In this document: positions 33,023-42,305 of the stretch, one piece after another
Position numbering within the stretch: position 1 is the stretch's first letter
How the letters are laid out: every line of letters starts with the position of its first letter
NCBI RefSeq assembly: GCF_900591205.1
Contig: NZ_UUPU01000064.1
Coordinates: forward strand, 154,480 to 218,479
DNA: 64,000 bases
Origin: Pseudomonas viridiflava
Lineage (GTDB): Bacteria > Pseudomonadota > Gammaproteobacteria > Pseudomonadales > Pseudomonadaceae
Direction: 5' to 3'
Notes under the pieces: generated by a model
What the model was told of the DNA's origin: nothing
The model's input: only the letters and a program-made list of their open reading frames with translations
Databases searched by the model: none
Made by a program: the position numbers and the translations under genes

Positions 33023-33052
33023 AGGCAAGCCAAATGGCTTGCCTCTTTTTTG
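33023..33052 (+). terminator. Strong rho-independent terminator
   Basis: Ten-base perfect stem GAGGCAAGCC/GGCTTGCCTC, loop AAAT, then six T residues. Confidence 0.92.
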
Positions 33053-33078
33053 CCTGCGCCAAATCCCAGGCAAAGAAA

Positions 33079-33102
33079 AGCCCGCGATGGGGAGTGCGGG
33101 CT
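33079..33102 (-). terminator. Hairpin with minus-side T tract
   Basis: AGCCCGC/GCGGGCT stem with ten-base loop. On the minus strand it is followed by TTTTCTTT, giving a terminator-like structure although no minus-strand gene reads toward it from nearby. Confidence 0.45.
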
Positions 33103-33295
33103 AAAAGGTGTTCGCTTAGGAGCTGAATCAACCATAGGCGCTTATCTGTGAAAGGTTCGTGAAAACCCTGGGGCGACTGCCGACATTTTCAAGCGCTACC
33201 AAAGTGTATTCCTCGATCCGTTTCTAGCTGTACGGGGCGGCGGCTGGCATATGCCTTTACTGTCGGGGCCTATCACCTCGCTCGGACGCCGCACC

Positions 33296-33904
33296 ATGTT
33301 GATGTCTACCAGCTTACTCTCAGCCTTTGTGCTGTTTGCCTTCGTGTCCTCGATCACTCCAGGCCCCAACAACACTATGTTGCTGGCCTCGGGGGTGAAC
33401 TTCGGGTTTCGCCGCTCGATGCCTCATGCGCTGGGGATCAGCATCGGTTTCATGCTGCTGGTGATTTCGGTCGGCCTGGGGTTGGGCGAGGTGTTCAAGG
33501 TGTTTCCGTGGGCCTACACGCTGTTGCGCTATGTCGGCGCCACGTATTTGCTGTACCTGGCGTGGAAGATCGCGACGGCAGGCGGCATGTCCGACAGCAA
33601 TGACGAACACGGCAAACCCATGACCTTCCTCGGCGCCGCTGCGTTCCAGTGGGTCAACCCCAAAGCCTGGATCATGGCGCTGGGGGCCATCACCACCTAT
33701 ACGCCAGCGGAGGGGTATGTCACCAACGTGCTGGTCATCGCGTTGGTGTTTGCGGTGGTCAACCTGCCCAGCGTGTGTGTATGGGTGGCGTGTGGCAGCG
33801 GCTTGCGCAATGTGCTGCGCGAACCGCGCTGGCTGCGGCTGTTCAACGGGTCGATGGCCGCGTTGCTGGTATTGTCGCTGTACCCGATGTTGTTTGCCGG
33901 CTGA
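33296..33904 (+). CDS. LysE/RhtB family amino acid exporter
   Basis: 202-residue inner-membrane exporter with five to six transmembrane segments. The signature SSITPGPNNTMLLASG (about residues 17-32) is the conserved N-terminal motif of LysE/RhtB proteins; FQWVNPKAWIMALG is the second conserved block. Substrates in the family are amino acids such as cysteine, homoserine or lysine; which one applies here is unknown. ATG codons at 33296 and 33302 are both possible starts; the frame extends further upstream to 33251 without support. Confidence 0.85.
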   Translation: MLMSTSLLSAFVLFAFVSSITPGPNNTMLLASGVNFGFRRSMPHALGISIGFMLLVISVGLGLGEVFKVFPWAYTLLRYVGATYLLYLAWKIATAGGMSDSNDEHGKPMTFLGAAAFQWVNPKAWIMALGAITTYTPAEGYVTNVLVIALVFAVVNLPSVCVWVACGSGLRNVLREPRWLRLFNGSMAALLVLSLYPMLFAG

Positions 33905-33907
33905 ATG

Positions 33908-33991
33908 TCAGACCGGTGAGATGGTCGCCAGCAGGCCGATGCCGATGGTCAATACCAGAAAACCGAACAGGAAAAGTGCCATCTTGGTCAT
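33908..33991 (-). CDS. 27-residue membrane microprotein
   Basis: One hydrophobic segment (ALFLFGFLVLTIGIGLLATI) forms nearly the whole product. The minus-strand ATG is preceded by CGGAGGCGTT, a strong ribosome site, so it is probably real although tiny. The longer frame to 34156 has no start signal. It resembles small hydrophobic proteins annotated in other Pseudomonas genomes. It converges with the exporter gene, 3 bases apart. Confidence 0.6.
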   Translation of the reverse strand: MTKMALFLFGFLVLTIGIGLLATISPV

Positions 33992-34244
33992 AACGCCTCC
34001 GAAGGGAAGGGGGTGGAATTGGCGCCATTGTCCGCCCGCACGGCGTTTCAATACAGACCCAGATGGCAAAGAAAAAACCGTATCAGATGCGCCTGCGACT
34101 GTTCTGCCACGGGCTTTGGGCGGGTGTGGTTTTCTCAAGATCAGTGCTTGAGACAACCCCTGGATTTCCCCCTAAGATGGCGCCCACTGCATCAACAAAA
34201 AAGTGGGCAAACCCCCAATGCAAAGACGTCAGTTCAGCGGTGGC

Positions 34245-35228
34245 ATGCAAGGCAAGAACCTGCGCTACCTCAACGACACCTCCCGGCAGGCAGCTGCGGT
34301 CATCCGCGTCGGCTTCGTGCTGCTGGAACACTTCTCCCTGCCGGCGTTCACCCAGACCCTCGACACCTTCGTCACGGCCAACCTGTTACGCCCCGAGCTG
34401 TTCGCCTCGCGCACGTTCAGTTGCTGCGGCGGCGAGGTCATCAGTGACCTGGGCCTGGTGATCCGCCCGGATGCGCAACTGGATGCCGCCGCACTGCCGG
34501 ACCTGGACTTGCTGGTGATCTGCGGCGGCTTTCGCACCGAGCTCAAGGCCGGCGACGACTTTATCCAACTGCTGCGTACCGCTGCCGAGCAGGGCGTGAG
34601 CCTCGCCGGGTTGTGGAACGGCGCATGGTTTCTCGGGCGTGCGGGCCTGTTGCATGGCTACCGCTGCGCGATCCACCCCGAGCATCGCCCGGCGCTGGCC
34701 GAAGTGTCCAAGGCCGCGCAGGTTACCAGTGAACCCTACGTTATTGATCGCGACCGCCTCACTGCCTCGAGCCCCTCCGGGTCCTTTCACATGGCCCTGG
34801 ACTGGATCAAGGGCCTGCACGGCAAGGCCCTGGTTGAGGGCATTGAAGACATCCTGGCGTTTGAGGAGTCGCGCTACCGGCGTATCAAGCCCAGCGAAAA
34901 CATCAGCGTCAGCGCGCCGCTGCGCGAGGTGGTGAAGCTGATGGACACCAACCTCGAAGAACCGCTGGAACTCGATCAGCTTGCCGTGTATGCCGGCCGT
35001 TCCCGTCGCCAGCTCGAACGCCTGTTCAAGGAACAACTGGGCACCACGCCGCAGCGTTACTACATGGAATTGCGCGTGACCGAAGCACGACGGCTGTTGC
35101 AGCACACCGAGCTGTCACAGGTGGAAGTGCTGGTGGCGTGCGGGTTTGTGTCGCCAAGCCATTTCAGCAAGTGCTACAGCGCGTATTTCGGCTATCGCCC
35201 CTCCAAGGAGAAGCGGTTGGTCAAATAG
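34245..35228 (+). CDS. GlxA-type transcription regulator (DJ-1/PfpI-like + AraC)
   Basis: 327-residue regulator. The N-terminal class I glutamine amidotransferase-like domain (VGFVLLEHFSLPAF, LLVICGG, GLWNGAWFLGRAGLLHG; about 20-190) usually senses a metabolite. The C-terminal AraC helix-turn-helix pair follows (LDQLAVYAGRSRRQLERLF and VLVACGFVSPSHFSKCY). It lies beside the hydroxyproline catabolic genes and convergent to them, and regulators of this type control choline, carnitine and hydroxyproline use in Pseudomonas, so it is a good candidate for the cluster activator. The start is uncertain (34203, 34218 or 34245). Confidence 0.8.
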   Translation: MQGKNLRYLNDTSRQAAAVIRVGFVLLEHFSLPAFTQTLDTFVTANLLRPELFASRTFSCCGGEVISDLGLVIRPDAQLDAAALPDLDLLVICGGFRTELKAGDDFIQLLRTAAEQGVSLAGLWNGAWFLGRAGLLHGYRCAIHPEHRPALAEVSKAAQVTSEPYVIDRDRLTASSPSGSFHMALDWIKGLHGKALVEGIEDILAFEESRYRRIKPSENISVSAPLREVVKLMDTNLEEPLELDQLAVYAGRSRRQLERLFKEQLGTTPQRYYMELRVTEARRLLQHTELSQVEVLVACGFVSPSHFSKCYSAYFGYRPSKEKRLVK

Positions 35229-35252
35229 CCCGCCCCTGCAGCCGGGCGTGTG

Positions 35253-36512
35253 TCAGAAACGCGCCAGGCGATAAGGCCCGAGCGCGGGTAAACCCGACAC
35301 CAGCGGGGCCGCGCTCGCCAGCTGCGCAACCAGCTCGGCCGTCAGCGCCGCCTGCGTCAGGCCCAGGTGCTGGTGACCAAATGCGAGCAACACCTTGCCC
35401 TCGCATGCCCGGTCAATCACCGGCAGCGAGTCCGGCAGCGACGGCCGAAACCCCATCCACGGGGTCGCATCCTGCGCATTCAGGTCCTGGCGAAACAAGC
35501 CTTGGCTCAGCCGATGCAACTGCCAGGCGCGTTGCATATTCGCCGGGCGGTCGAGGCCGGCGAACTCCACCGTACCGGCCAGGCGCAAGCCGCCTGCCAT
35601 GGGCGTCATGATGAACTTGCGCTCCAGCGAGGTGACGGCAAAGGGCAGGCGTTGCGGCTCATGGGGCAGCATCAGGTGATAGCCGCGTTCGGTGTCCAGC
35701 GGGACTTTTTTGCCGGTCAGTGCGCCAGTGAGCCTGGCCGAGTGGGCGCCGCAAGCGATCAGCACCTGACGCGCCGCCAGCGGGCCCTGATCGGTGGTCA
35801 GCGCAACGCCTTGCTCCTCTACGCGTGCGTCCAACACCGTGCGCTTGAGGAATTGCACGCCACTGGCCTCGGCCGCCTGGGCCAACTCACACACCACCTG
35901 GTACGGGTCCAGAAAGTGCCCGGTGCCTGGAAAAAACAGCCCACCCAGGATGGCCTCGCTCAAGCCCGGGGCGGCCTTGCGTACCGCATCGCCCGACCAG
36001 AATTGCACCGGCACCTGCTGCTGTTGCATGCGCAGTTGCACGGCGTCCAGGGCCGCCCGCGAATCCGCGCGCTCGTACACCAGCAACGAGCCGTCTTCGC
36101 GCAGCAATTGCGGCCGGTCGATGCTGTGCAGCAAGCGTTGCCACGCGGCCAAACTGCCTTCGTTCAGGGCACGGATGCCCGCTACCGTCTGCTGGTAGCT
36201 CTTTGAGCGCAAGTTGAGCAACAGTCGCAGAAACCAGGGCAGGGCGCGAGGCACGTATTTCCAGTCCAGGCGCAACGGGCCCATTGGGTCCATCAGCATG
36301 GCCGGCAAGCGTTTGAGGATCGACAGGTCGGCAATTGGAAACACCTGTTCGGTGGCCAAGTGGCCGGCGTTGCCATAGGAAGCGCCCATGCCGGGAGCCT
36401 GCTGGTCGATCACCACCACTTGCCGGCCCTGGCGTGCCAGTTGCAGGGCGCAGGCGACGCCGATGATACCGGCGCCAACCACGGCGATGTCTGCACGGTT
36501 GGGGTCGGCCAT
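35253..36512 (-). CDS. FAD-dependent D-amino acid (D-hydroxyproline) dehydrogenase
   Basis: 419-residue flavoprotein of the DAO/DadA type. The N-terminal dinucleotide fold is IAVVGAGIIGVACALQLARQG; the C-terminal FAD site is around FGHQHLGLTQAALT. In hydroxyproline breakdown it oxidises cis-4-hydroxy-D-proline to pyrroline-4-hydroxy-2-carboxylate, passing electrons to the respiratory chain. The ATG at 36512 follows GGGAGGCTTGACC and overlaps the end of the dehydrogenase gene before it in the operon. Assignment to this substrate is from the cluster. Confidence 0.82.
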   Translation of the reverse strand: MADPNRADIAVVGAGIIGVACALQLARQGRQVVVIDQQAPGMGASYGNAGHLATEQVFPIADLSILKRLPAMLMDPMGPLRLDWKYVPRALPWFLRLLLNLRSKSYQQTVAGIRALNEGSLAAWQRLLHSIDRPQLLREDGSLLVYERADSRAALDAVQLRMQQQQVPVQFWSGDAVRKAAPGLSEAILGGLFFPGTGHFLDPYQVVCELAQAAEASGVQFLKRTVLDARVEEQGVALTTDQGPLAARQVLIACGAHSARLTGALTGKKVPLDTERGYHLMLPHEPQRLPFAVTSLERKFIMTPMAGGLRLAGTVEFAGLDRPANMQRAWQLHRLSQGLFRQDLNAQDATPWMGFRPSLPDSLPVIDRACEGKVLLAFGHQHLGLTQAALTAELVAQLASAAPLVSGLPALGPYRLARF

Positions 36513-36514
36513 GG

Positions 36515-37636
36515 TCAAGCCTCCCGCTCGCCGTCGAGCAGGCGTCGTAACAGCAAGGGGTTACCCTGCTGGAGCGCCTCCGGCAACAGTGCGTCAGGGA
36601 AGTCCTGGTAGCACACCGGCCGCAGGAATCGCCGGATCGCCGCCGTGCCCACCGAGGTGCTGCGCGCATCGGAGGTGGCCGGGAAGGGCCCGCCATGCAC
36701 CATGGCGTCACACACTTCGACCCCGGTCGGCCAGCCGTTGACCAGCAGGCGACCGGCCTTGCGTTCCAGCACCGGCAGCAGGGCCCTGGCGCTCGCCAGG
36801 TCCGTCTCGTCCAAGTGCAGGGTGGCGGTCAGTTGGCCTTCCAGGTGTTCGGACACCTGGTGCACTTCATCGTGGTCAGCACACACCACCACCAACGATG
36901 CCGCGCCGAATACCTCCGCTTGCAGGTGCGCGTTGGCGAGGAACGCTGTGGCCTGGGTCACAAACAGCTGCGCCCGGCCCTGGTTGGGGCTGTGTGACGG
37001 CAAACCCTGCGCGGCCACCTGGGCGTGTGCGGTCAAGGCGCCGACCGCTGATTCGTAAGCAGCAAAAATACCCGGTGTGAGCATGGTCTGTGCCGCGCAG
37101 TGCGACAGTCGCTCGCCAGCCGCCTGGATGAAGCGGTCGAGGGCCGGCCCCTGGACGGCAATCACCAGGCCCGGGTTGGTACAAAACTGCCCGGCACCCT
37201 GGGTCAGCGACGCCACAAACTCTTGGGCCAGGGCTTCGCTGCGCGCCTCCAGCGCGCCAGCAAACAGATACACCGGGTTGATCGAACTCATTTCCGCATA
37301 CACCGCAATCGGCTCCGGCCGCGCCTGCGCCGCCTGGCACAGCGCAACACCGCCACTGCGCGAGCCGGTAAACCCCACGGCCTTGATGCGCGGGTCGCTC
37401 ACCAATGCAATCCCCACTTCGTGGCCGGCGCCGTAAATCAGGGAAAACACGCCTTCGGGCAACCCGCAATCCTTAACCGCCCACGCCAGGGCGCATGCCT
37501 GCTCGACGTGTTCAGCGCTGCCGCCGGCGTAGGCCGGCTCCATCGGCATGTCGGTGGCGGGATTGATCGCCCGGATCGCGTCGCGAGTGCCGGTAAGGGA
37601 TTGCTGACCGATCAGCATCTTGCCCGTCAGAGTCAT
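36515..37636 (-). pseudogene. Alpha-ketoglutarate semialdehyde dehydrogenase with large internal in-frame deletion
   Basis: 373 residues where this aldehyde dehydrogenase family has about 525. The N-terminus is intact to ACALAWA (residue 53), then jumps to VKDCGLPEGVFSL. Missing are about 150 residues that hold the helical start and the NAD-fold motif with the conserved Asn of the oxyanion site (GASNFP in relatives). The downstream catalytic Glu (AEMSS, Glu115 here) and Cys (GQFCTNPG, Cys152) remain. The reading frame is open, so it looks like a recent clean deletion near 37475-37482. The product is probably inactive. It would have been the last step, making 2-oxoglutarate. Confidence 0.85.
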
Positions 37637-37696
37637 GGGGTCGTCCTGGAAAAAGAGGAATTGGCCGCCGTAGGAACCACAGCGGCGCGTAAAGCA

Positions 37697-38644
37697 TCAG
37701 GCAGCGTTCTGCTCGGCCGACCAAGTGGCGTACCACTGGCGGAACAGCGCGTACTGGGTTTCGGCATACCGGCGCTGGGCATCGCTGAGCGCGTCGGTTT
37801 GGTTGAAGTGCAACGCGTAGCCTGTATCGCCGTTAAGCACCATCAGGTGCTTGTAGTACAGCACCAGGTCGCAGCCCTCGTCGAAGGACGACAACACCGC
37901 CAGCGCGGCTTCCAGCTCACGGGCCTGGCGCCGGGCCTTGGCATCACCCTTGGCGGCCTGTTTGCTCAACGCCACCAGGTGCAGTACTTCCCGTGGCAGG
38001 GCGTTGCCGATACCGGTGATGGCGCCGGTGGCGTTGCAGTTGACGAAACCGTGCACCACCTGGGTATCAACCCCGACCATCAGGGTCACGCTGTCATCCT
38101 GGGAGGTGATGTGCTCTGCCGCATAGCGCAAGTCGGCGCCACCGCCGAACTCTTTGAAGCCGATCAGGTTCGGGTGTTCACGGCGCAGTTCGAAGAACAG
38201 CTCAGCGCGGGTGGCAAAGCCGTAGTACGGGCTGTTGTAGATCACCGCCGGCAAGTTCGGCGCAGCCTTGAGGATTGCCGAGAAGTGCGCCTTCTGCGCG
38301 GTGGCAGAGGCGCCACGGGACAGCACACGCGGGATCACCATCAAGCCGTGGGCACCGACCTTGGCCGCGTGGGCAGCGTGGGCCACGGCTTCACGGCTGT
38401 TCACCGCGCCGGTGCCGACGATGGTCGGCACCCCGGCCGCCACCAGGCGGGCCACGCCTTCCTGGCGCTCGGCTTCGGTCAGCAGCGGCCAGTCACCCAT
38501 GGAGCCGCAGTAGACCACGGCGCTCATGCCGGTTTCGATCAACTCGCGGCCCTTGGCAACCAGGGCGTCGAAGTCCGGCTTGCGCGCAGCCGTGCACGGG
38601 GTCATCAGCGCGGGGATGCAACCGGTAAAGATGTTGTCGCTCAT
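37697..38644 (-). CDS. lhpC: Pyrroline-4-hydroxy-2-carboxylate deaminase (DapA family)
   Basis: 315-residue TIM-barrel enzyme of the dihydrodipicolinate synthase family. The Schiff-base Lys is in GFKEF (about Lys164) and the partner Tyr in NSPYYG (about 140-141). Family context and neighbours point to the hydroxyproline deaminase step, giving 2-oxoglutarate semialdehyde and ammonia, rather than lysine synthesis. The ATG at 38644 follows CAAGGAGTTAGAACA. Confidence 0.85.
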   Translation of the reverse strand: MSDNIFTGCIPALMTPCTAARKPDFDALVAKGRELIETGMSAVVYCGSMGDWPLLTEAERQEGVARLVAAGVPTIVGTGAVNSREAVAHAAHAAKVGAHGLMVIPRVLSRGASATAQKAHFSAILKAAPNLPAVIYNSPYYGFATRAELFFELRREHPNLIGFKEFGGGADLRYAAEHITSQDDSVTLMVGVDTQVVHGFVNCNATGAITGIGNALPREVLHLVALSKQAAKGDAKARRQARELEAALAVLSSFDEGCDLVLYYKHLMVLNGDTGYALHFNQTDALSDAQRRYAETQYALFRQWYATWSAEQNAA

Positions 38645-38684
38645 TGTTCTAACTCCTTGCAGCGTTCAGTTGAATAAGGCGGGC

Positions 38685-39611
38685 TCAGATGCCCCAGGCG
38701 AATGGGTCTTGCTCGTCGATCAGCAACGTGCTGTCGGCGGTCATGTAGGCGCGGCCGGTGATGAAAGGGCGCACGCGCTCGCCGTCCCATTCATAGCGGC
38801 CTTCGAATTGGCTGCCGGTGATGCTGGCCTGTCTCCAGGGTTCACCGGCGGCAAGTTTGCCGTCAGCGGCCAGGCACGCCAGTTTGGCGCTGGTGCCGGT
38901 GCCACAGGGGGAGCGGTCGTAGGCTTTGCCGGGGCACATCACGAAGTTGCGGCTGTCGGCCTGGGGGTCATCGGCGAACAGCTCGATATGGTCGATCAGT
39001 GCGCCATCCGCGCCGTGGATGCCCTGGGCCTCCAGGGCCTTGAGCATCGCCCAGGTGTAGTCGGTGAGGGCGTCGACGTTGTGCATCTCCAGCGTCTGGC
39101 CATGCTCCGACACCAGGAAAAACCAGTTGCCACCCCAGGCGATATCGCCCTGCACCACGCCATGGCCGGGCACGTCCACCGACACTTGGCGGCGATGCCG
39201 GTAGGCGGGCACGTTGCCCAGGGTCACTGCGCCATCCTCGTGCAGGGTGGCGCTGACCGGGCCGACCGGGGTGTCGATCAGATGAACGCCGGGAGCGATG
39301 CGTCCTAAGTGATGCAATGACGCGACCAACCCGATGGTGCCGTGGCCGCACATGCCCAGGTAGCCGGCGTTATTGAAGAAAATCACTCCACAGGTGGCCC
39401 CCGGTGTGACCGGCGCGCAGTACAGCGCGCCGACCAGTACATCGTTGCCGCGTGGCTCCAGCAGGCAGGCGCGGCGCCATTGGTCGTGCTCGCGGCGCAG
39501 GTGCTCCAATTGCTCGGCAATGCTGGCGCCCTCAAGGGTGGGGAAGCCGGTCATCACCAGGCGCGTGGGTTCGCCGCCGGTGTGGGAGTCGATCACATGC
39601 AGTCGCTTCAT
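38685..39611 (-). CDS. lhpA: 4-hydroxyproline 2-epimerase
   Basis: 308-residue proline racemase family enzyme. The two catalytic Cys are present, GMCGHG (Cys88) and RSPCGTGTS (Cys236), which marks a two-base epimerase rather than a dehydratase. It converts trans-4-hydroxy-L-proline to cis-4-hydroxy-D-proline, the first step of the pathway. The ATG at 39611 follows TTGGAGCGTTTT; a slightly longer frame opens at 39623. It sits between the permease and the deaminase. Confidence 0.92.
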   Translation of the reverse strand: MKRLHVIDSHTGGEPTRLVMTGFPTLEGASIAEQLEHLRREHDQWRRACLLEPRGNDVLVGALYCAPVTPGATCGVIFFNNAGYLGMCGHGTIGLVASLHHLGRIAPGVHLIDTPVGPVSATLHEDGAVTLGNVPAYRHRRQVSVDVPGHGVVQGDIAWGGNWFFLVSEHGQTLEMHNVDALTDYTWAMLKALEAQGIHGADGALIDHIELFADDPQADSRNFVMCPGKAYDRSPCGTGTSAKLACLAADGKLAAGEPWRQASITGSQFEGRYEWDGERVRPFITGRAYMTADSTLLIDEQDPFAWGI

Positions 39612-39623
39612 AAAACGCTCCAA

Positions 39624-41249
39624 TCAGTGGGTGGCCGGGGTCAGCGTGGTGTGGGTGCCAGGTTCATCGACGGCTTCGCTTTCATCCTCTTCATGTTCCA
39701 GGCGCACCAAGTGAGCCGGCACACCGGTGGCAGCGCCCCAGTAGTAAATGCCCAGGGCGCAGGCCGCGACGACCACGGTGTCGAACGGATGGCTGAGTAC
39801 CCCGAGGCCACCAAAACTGCCGAGTTTGGAGAGCAGGATGGTCACCGCGTAAAAGCCGATCAGCCAGGCGGACGAGCGCACCTGCTGCTTGAGGTTCAGG
39901 TGCGCGGTCGGCACCCAGCGGGCGCACAGCAGGTACACCACAAACATCAGGATCTGCAGGCCGAGCAGCCAGGACACGGTGCTCCAGCCGGACCAGTACA
40001 CGATCAGCGCCGCGATGATGAACGACAGCGGGCCGAGCACCGCCATGCCCTTGACGCGGAACGGGCGGGCCATGTCCGGCGCATTGCGGCGCAAGGCGGC
40101 GACAGTCACCGGGGCCACGGCGTAGCTGAGGATCAGCGCGGCGGACACCACATTGATCAGCGCCTCCCAGGAGGGGAACGGCAGGGTCCAGAACACCGAC
40201 AGGCCAAAGGTCAGCCACAGCGCCGGGCGCGGGATGCCGGACTTCTCATCAATACGCGTGAAAATCTTGAAGAACGTGCCGGTCTGCGCCCAGCCGTACA
40301 CCACGCGCGGCGTGGCGTTCATATAGATATTGCCGCAGCCGCTCGGGGAGATCACCGCGTCCGCCACCACCAGGTAAGCCAGCCAACCGACGCCCAACGC
40401 CAGGGCGATATCGCGATAGGGCAGCGCGAGTTCCTTGCTGATGCCGGCCCAGCCATTGGCGAGCATTTCAGTCGGCACACCACCCAGGAATGCGGTTTGC
40501 AGCAGCACGTAAATGGTGGTCGACAGCAGCACCGAGAGGATCAGCGCGATGGGAATCGTGCGTTGCGGGTTTTTCACTTCGCTGGCCACCGAGATGATCG
40601 GCGTCAGCCCCAGGTAGGCAAAAATCACCCCACCGGCCGACACCGCCATCTCGATGCCCGACAGGCCGAACGGCGCAAACCCGTGCATCTGGAAGTTCGC
40701 CGGTTTGAAGAAGGTGAACAGCACGCCAATCACCAGCAATGGCACGATGAACTTGAACACACTCACCAGGTTATTGGCGATGGCGAAGGTTTTTACGCTG
40801 CGGTAATTGAGCACGAAAAACACGCACAGCAGCGCCAATTGCATCAGCCAGCCGAGGGTGGTCGGGTCGCTGGACCCGGCCTTGGTCAGCTCGGGAAACC
40901 AGGCTGCGGCGTATTGGCGCGAGGCGACTACTTCGATGGCCACCAGGCTGGAGAATGCGATCAGCGTGATAAACCCCATCAGGTAACCCAGCAACGGCCC
41001 GTGGGAGTACACCGGGTAACGCACCACGCCGCCGGCGCGGGGCAGAGCAGCGCCGAGTTCGCAGTACACGATACCCAGCAGCAGCACCGCAAAACCGCCG
41101 AGCAACCAGGAGAAAATCCCCGCCGGGCCGGCGATCGCAGACACGTGGCTGGCCGCAAACAACCAGCCCGAACCGAAGATGGCGCCCAGCCCGATAAAGG
41201 TCAGGTCCATCAGTGAAAGTTGTTTTTTGAACTTGCCTTGAGCAGACAT
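39624..41249 (-). CDS. APC-family amino acid permease (hydroxyproline uptake candidate)
   Basis: 541-residue transporter with about 12 to 14 transmembrane segments. The first segment has GLGAIFGSGWLFAASH, the Gly-rich motif of APC carriers. It is the first gene of the minus-strand hydroxyproline cluster, so uptake of hydroxyproline or proline is likely. The ATG at 41249 begins SAQGKFKKQLSLMDL; the frame extends 15 codons further. The region up to the divergent regulator at 41435 should hold the shared promoter and operators. Confidence 0.85.
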   Translation of the reverse strand: MSAQGKFKKQLSLMDLTFIGLGAIFGSGWLFAASHVSAIAGPAGIFSWLLGGFAVLLLGIVYCELGAALPRAGGVVRYPVYSHGPLLGYLMGFITLIAFSSLVAIEVVASRQYAAAWFPELTKAGSSDPTTLGWLMQLALLCVFFVLNYRSVKTFAIANNLVSVFKFIVPLLVIGVLFTFFKPANFQMHGFAPFGLSGIEMAVSAGGVIFAYLGLTPIISVASEVKNPQRTIPIALILSVLLSTTIYVLLQTAFLGGVPTEMLANGWAGISKELALPYRDIALALGVGWLAYLVVADAVISPSGCGNIYMNATPRVVYGWAQTGTFFKIFTRIDEKSGIPRPALWLTFGLSVFWTLPFPSWEALINVVSAALILSYAVAPVTVAALRRNAPDMARPFRVKGMAVLGPLSFIIAALIVYWSGWSTVSWLLGLQILMFVVYLLCARWVPTAHLNLKQQVRSSAWLIGFYAVTILLSKLGSFGGLGVLSHPFDTVVVAACALGIYYWGAATGVPAHLVRLEHEEDESEAVDEPGTHTTLTPATH

Positions 41250-41434
41250 GGCGGCGCCTTCTTGTGAGTTATTGGATAGGCATGCAGTGGCCATATCCTG
41301 AACCCATCAAAGCCTTGGGGATTGATGTTTTGCGCGTGTATGGATGACGAATTCAGCACAGTTTCCACGCTCGACAGTACCTGCGACATAGCGCAATCTG
41401 CTCGCCATCGAGGCGTAAATGGGCGGTGAATGTC

Positions 41435-42208
41435 ATGGTGCAGAGCGCGTTTGCGGCGCTTTTTCAGGGGAGCCGGCCACACAGCATCGAGCAGCTGTTG
41501 GCGGGCATGGCGCAGGTGTTGCCGATGCTCGACGTGATCCCCAACGCCGCGATTTTCATCAAGGATGTCGACGCCCGTTACGTGCTCGCCAACCACACGC
41601 TGGTGCAACGCTGCGGCCTCAAGCAGCTGCAGCCGCTGCTGGGCAAGACCAGCGCCGAAGTGTTCCCGGCGCAACTGGGGCCGGGTTATACCGAGCAGGA
41701 CCGGCGTGTGCTGGAGCAGGGTTTTGTGCTGGAGGATCAGCTTGAACTGCACCTTTACGGCACCCGTGAACCGGGCTGGTGCCTGACGCATAAATGGCCG
41801 CTGTATAACCATGCCGGCGAGATCATCGGCCTGGCGGGGATCTCCGTCGACCTGCAATCAGCCAGCGAAACCCACCCGGCGTACCAGCGCCTGGCGGCGG
41901 TGGATGAGTACATCCGCACGCACTTCAACCGCCGCGTCACCCTCGGTGAACTGACGCGCATCGCCGGAATTTCCGTGGCGCAGTTGGAGCGCTACTGCAA
42001 ACGGGTATTCCACCTCACACCCCGGCAGATGATCCAGAAAGTGCGGCTGGAGCATGCGCACCGGCTGCTGCATACCGACTTGCCGATCACCGACGTTGCG
42101 CTGCAATGCGGGTACACCGACCACAGCGCGTTTACGCGCCAGTTCAAGGCGTTGACTGGGTTTACGCCAAGGCAGTATCGGCAGGCGACGGGGGGCTCAA
42201 ACGAGTAA
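41435..42208 (+). CDS. PAS-AraC transcription regulator
   Basis: 257-residue regulator. A PAS domain (about residues 25-140, with IFIKDVDARYVLANHTLVQRCG and GEIIGLAGISVDL) precedes an AraC-type DNA-binding domain (LGELTRIAGISVAQLERYC and ITDVALQCGYTDHSAFTRQF). It is divergent from the permease, the classic arrangement of a local activator. Hence the hydroxyproline cluster has two AraC-type regulators, one at each end. An upstream GTG at 41426 is an alternative start. Confidence 0.85.
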   Translation: MVQSAFAALFQGSRPHSIEQLLAGMAQVLPMLDVIPNAAIFIKDVDARYVLANHTLVQRCGLKQLQPLLGKTSAEVFPAQLGPGYTEQDRRVLEQGFVLEDQLELHLYGTREPGWCLTHKWPLYNHAGEIIGLAGISVDLQSASETHPAYQRLAAVDEYIRTHFNRRVTLGELTRIAGISVAQLERYCKRVFHLTPRQMIQKVRLEHAHRLLHTDLPITDVALQCGYTDHSAFTRQFKALTGFTPRQYRQATGGSNE

Positions 42209-42305
42209 CGGCACCGGTTAATCTTTGGTGACTTGCTGCTTGAGCCCGCCACACTTCACGTACCTTGAGCCGTAATCCTCGCGGCAATAATGATGGAGCT
42301 TCGCG

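Noticed and set aside
37100..38677. Plus-strand open frame of 525 residues over the hydroxyproline genes
   Set aside because: Antisense shadow of the dehydrogenase and deaminase genes, whose catalytic motifs are clear on the minus strand.
39342..41216. Plus-strand frame of 624 residues opposite the permease
   Set aside because: Antisense shadow; low-complexity His/Gln/Arg composition without domains.
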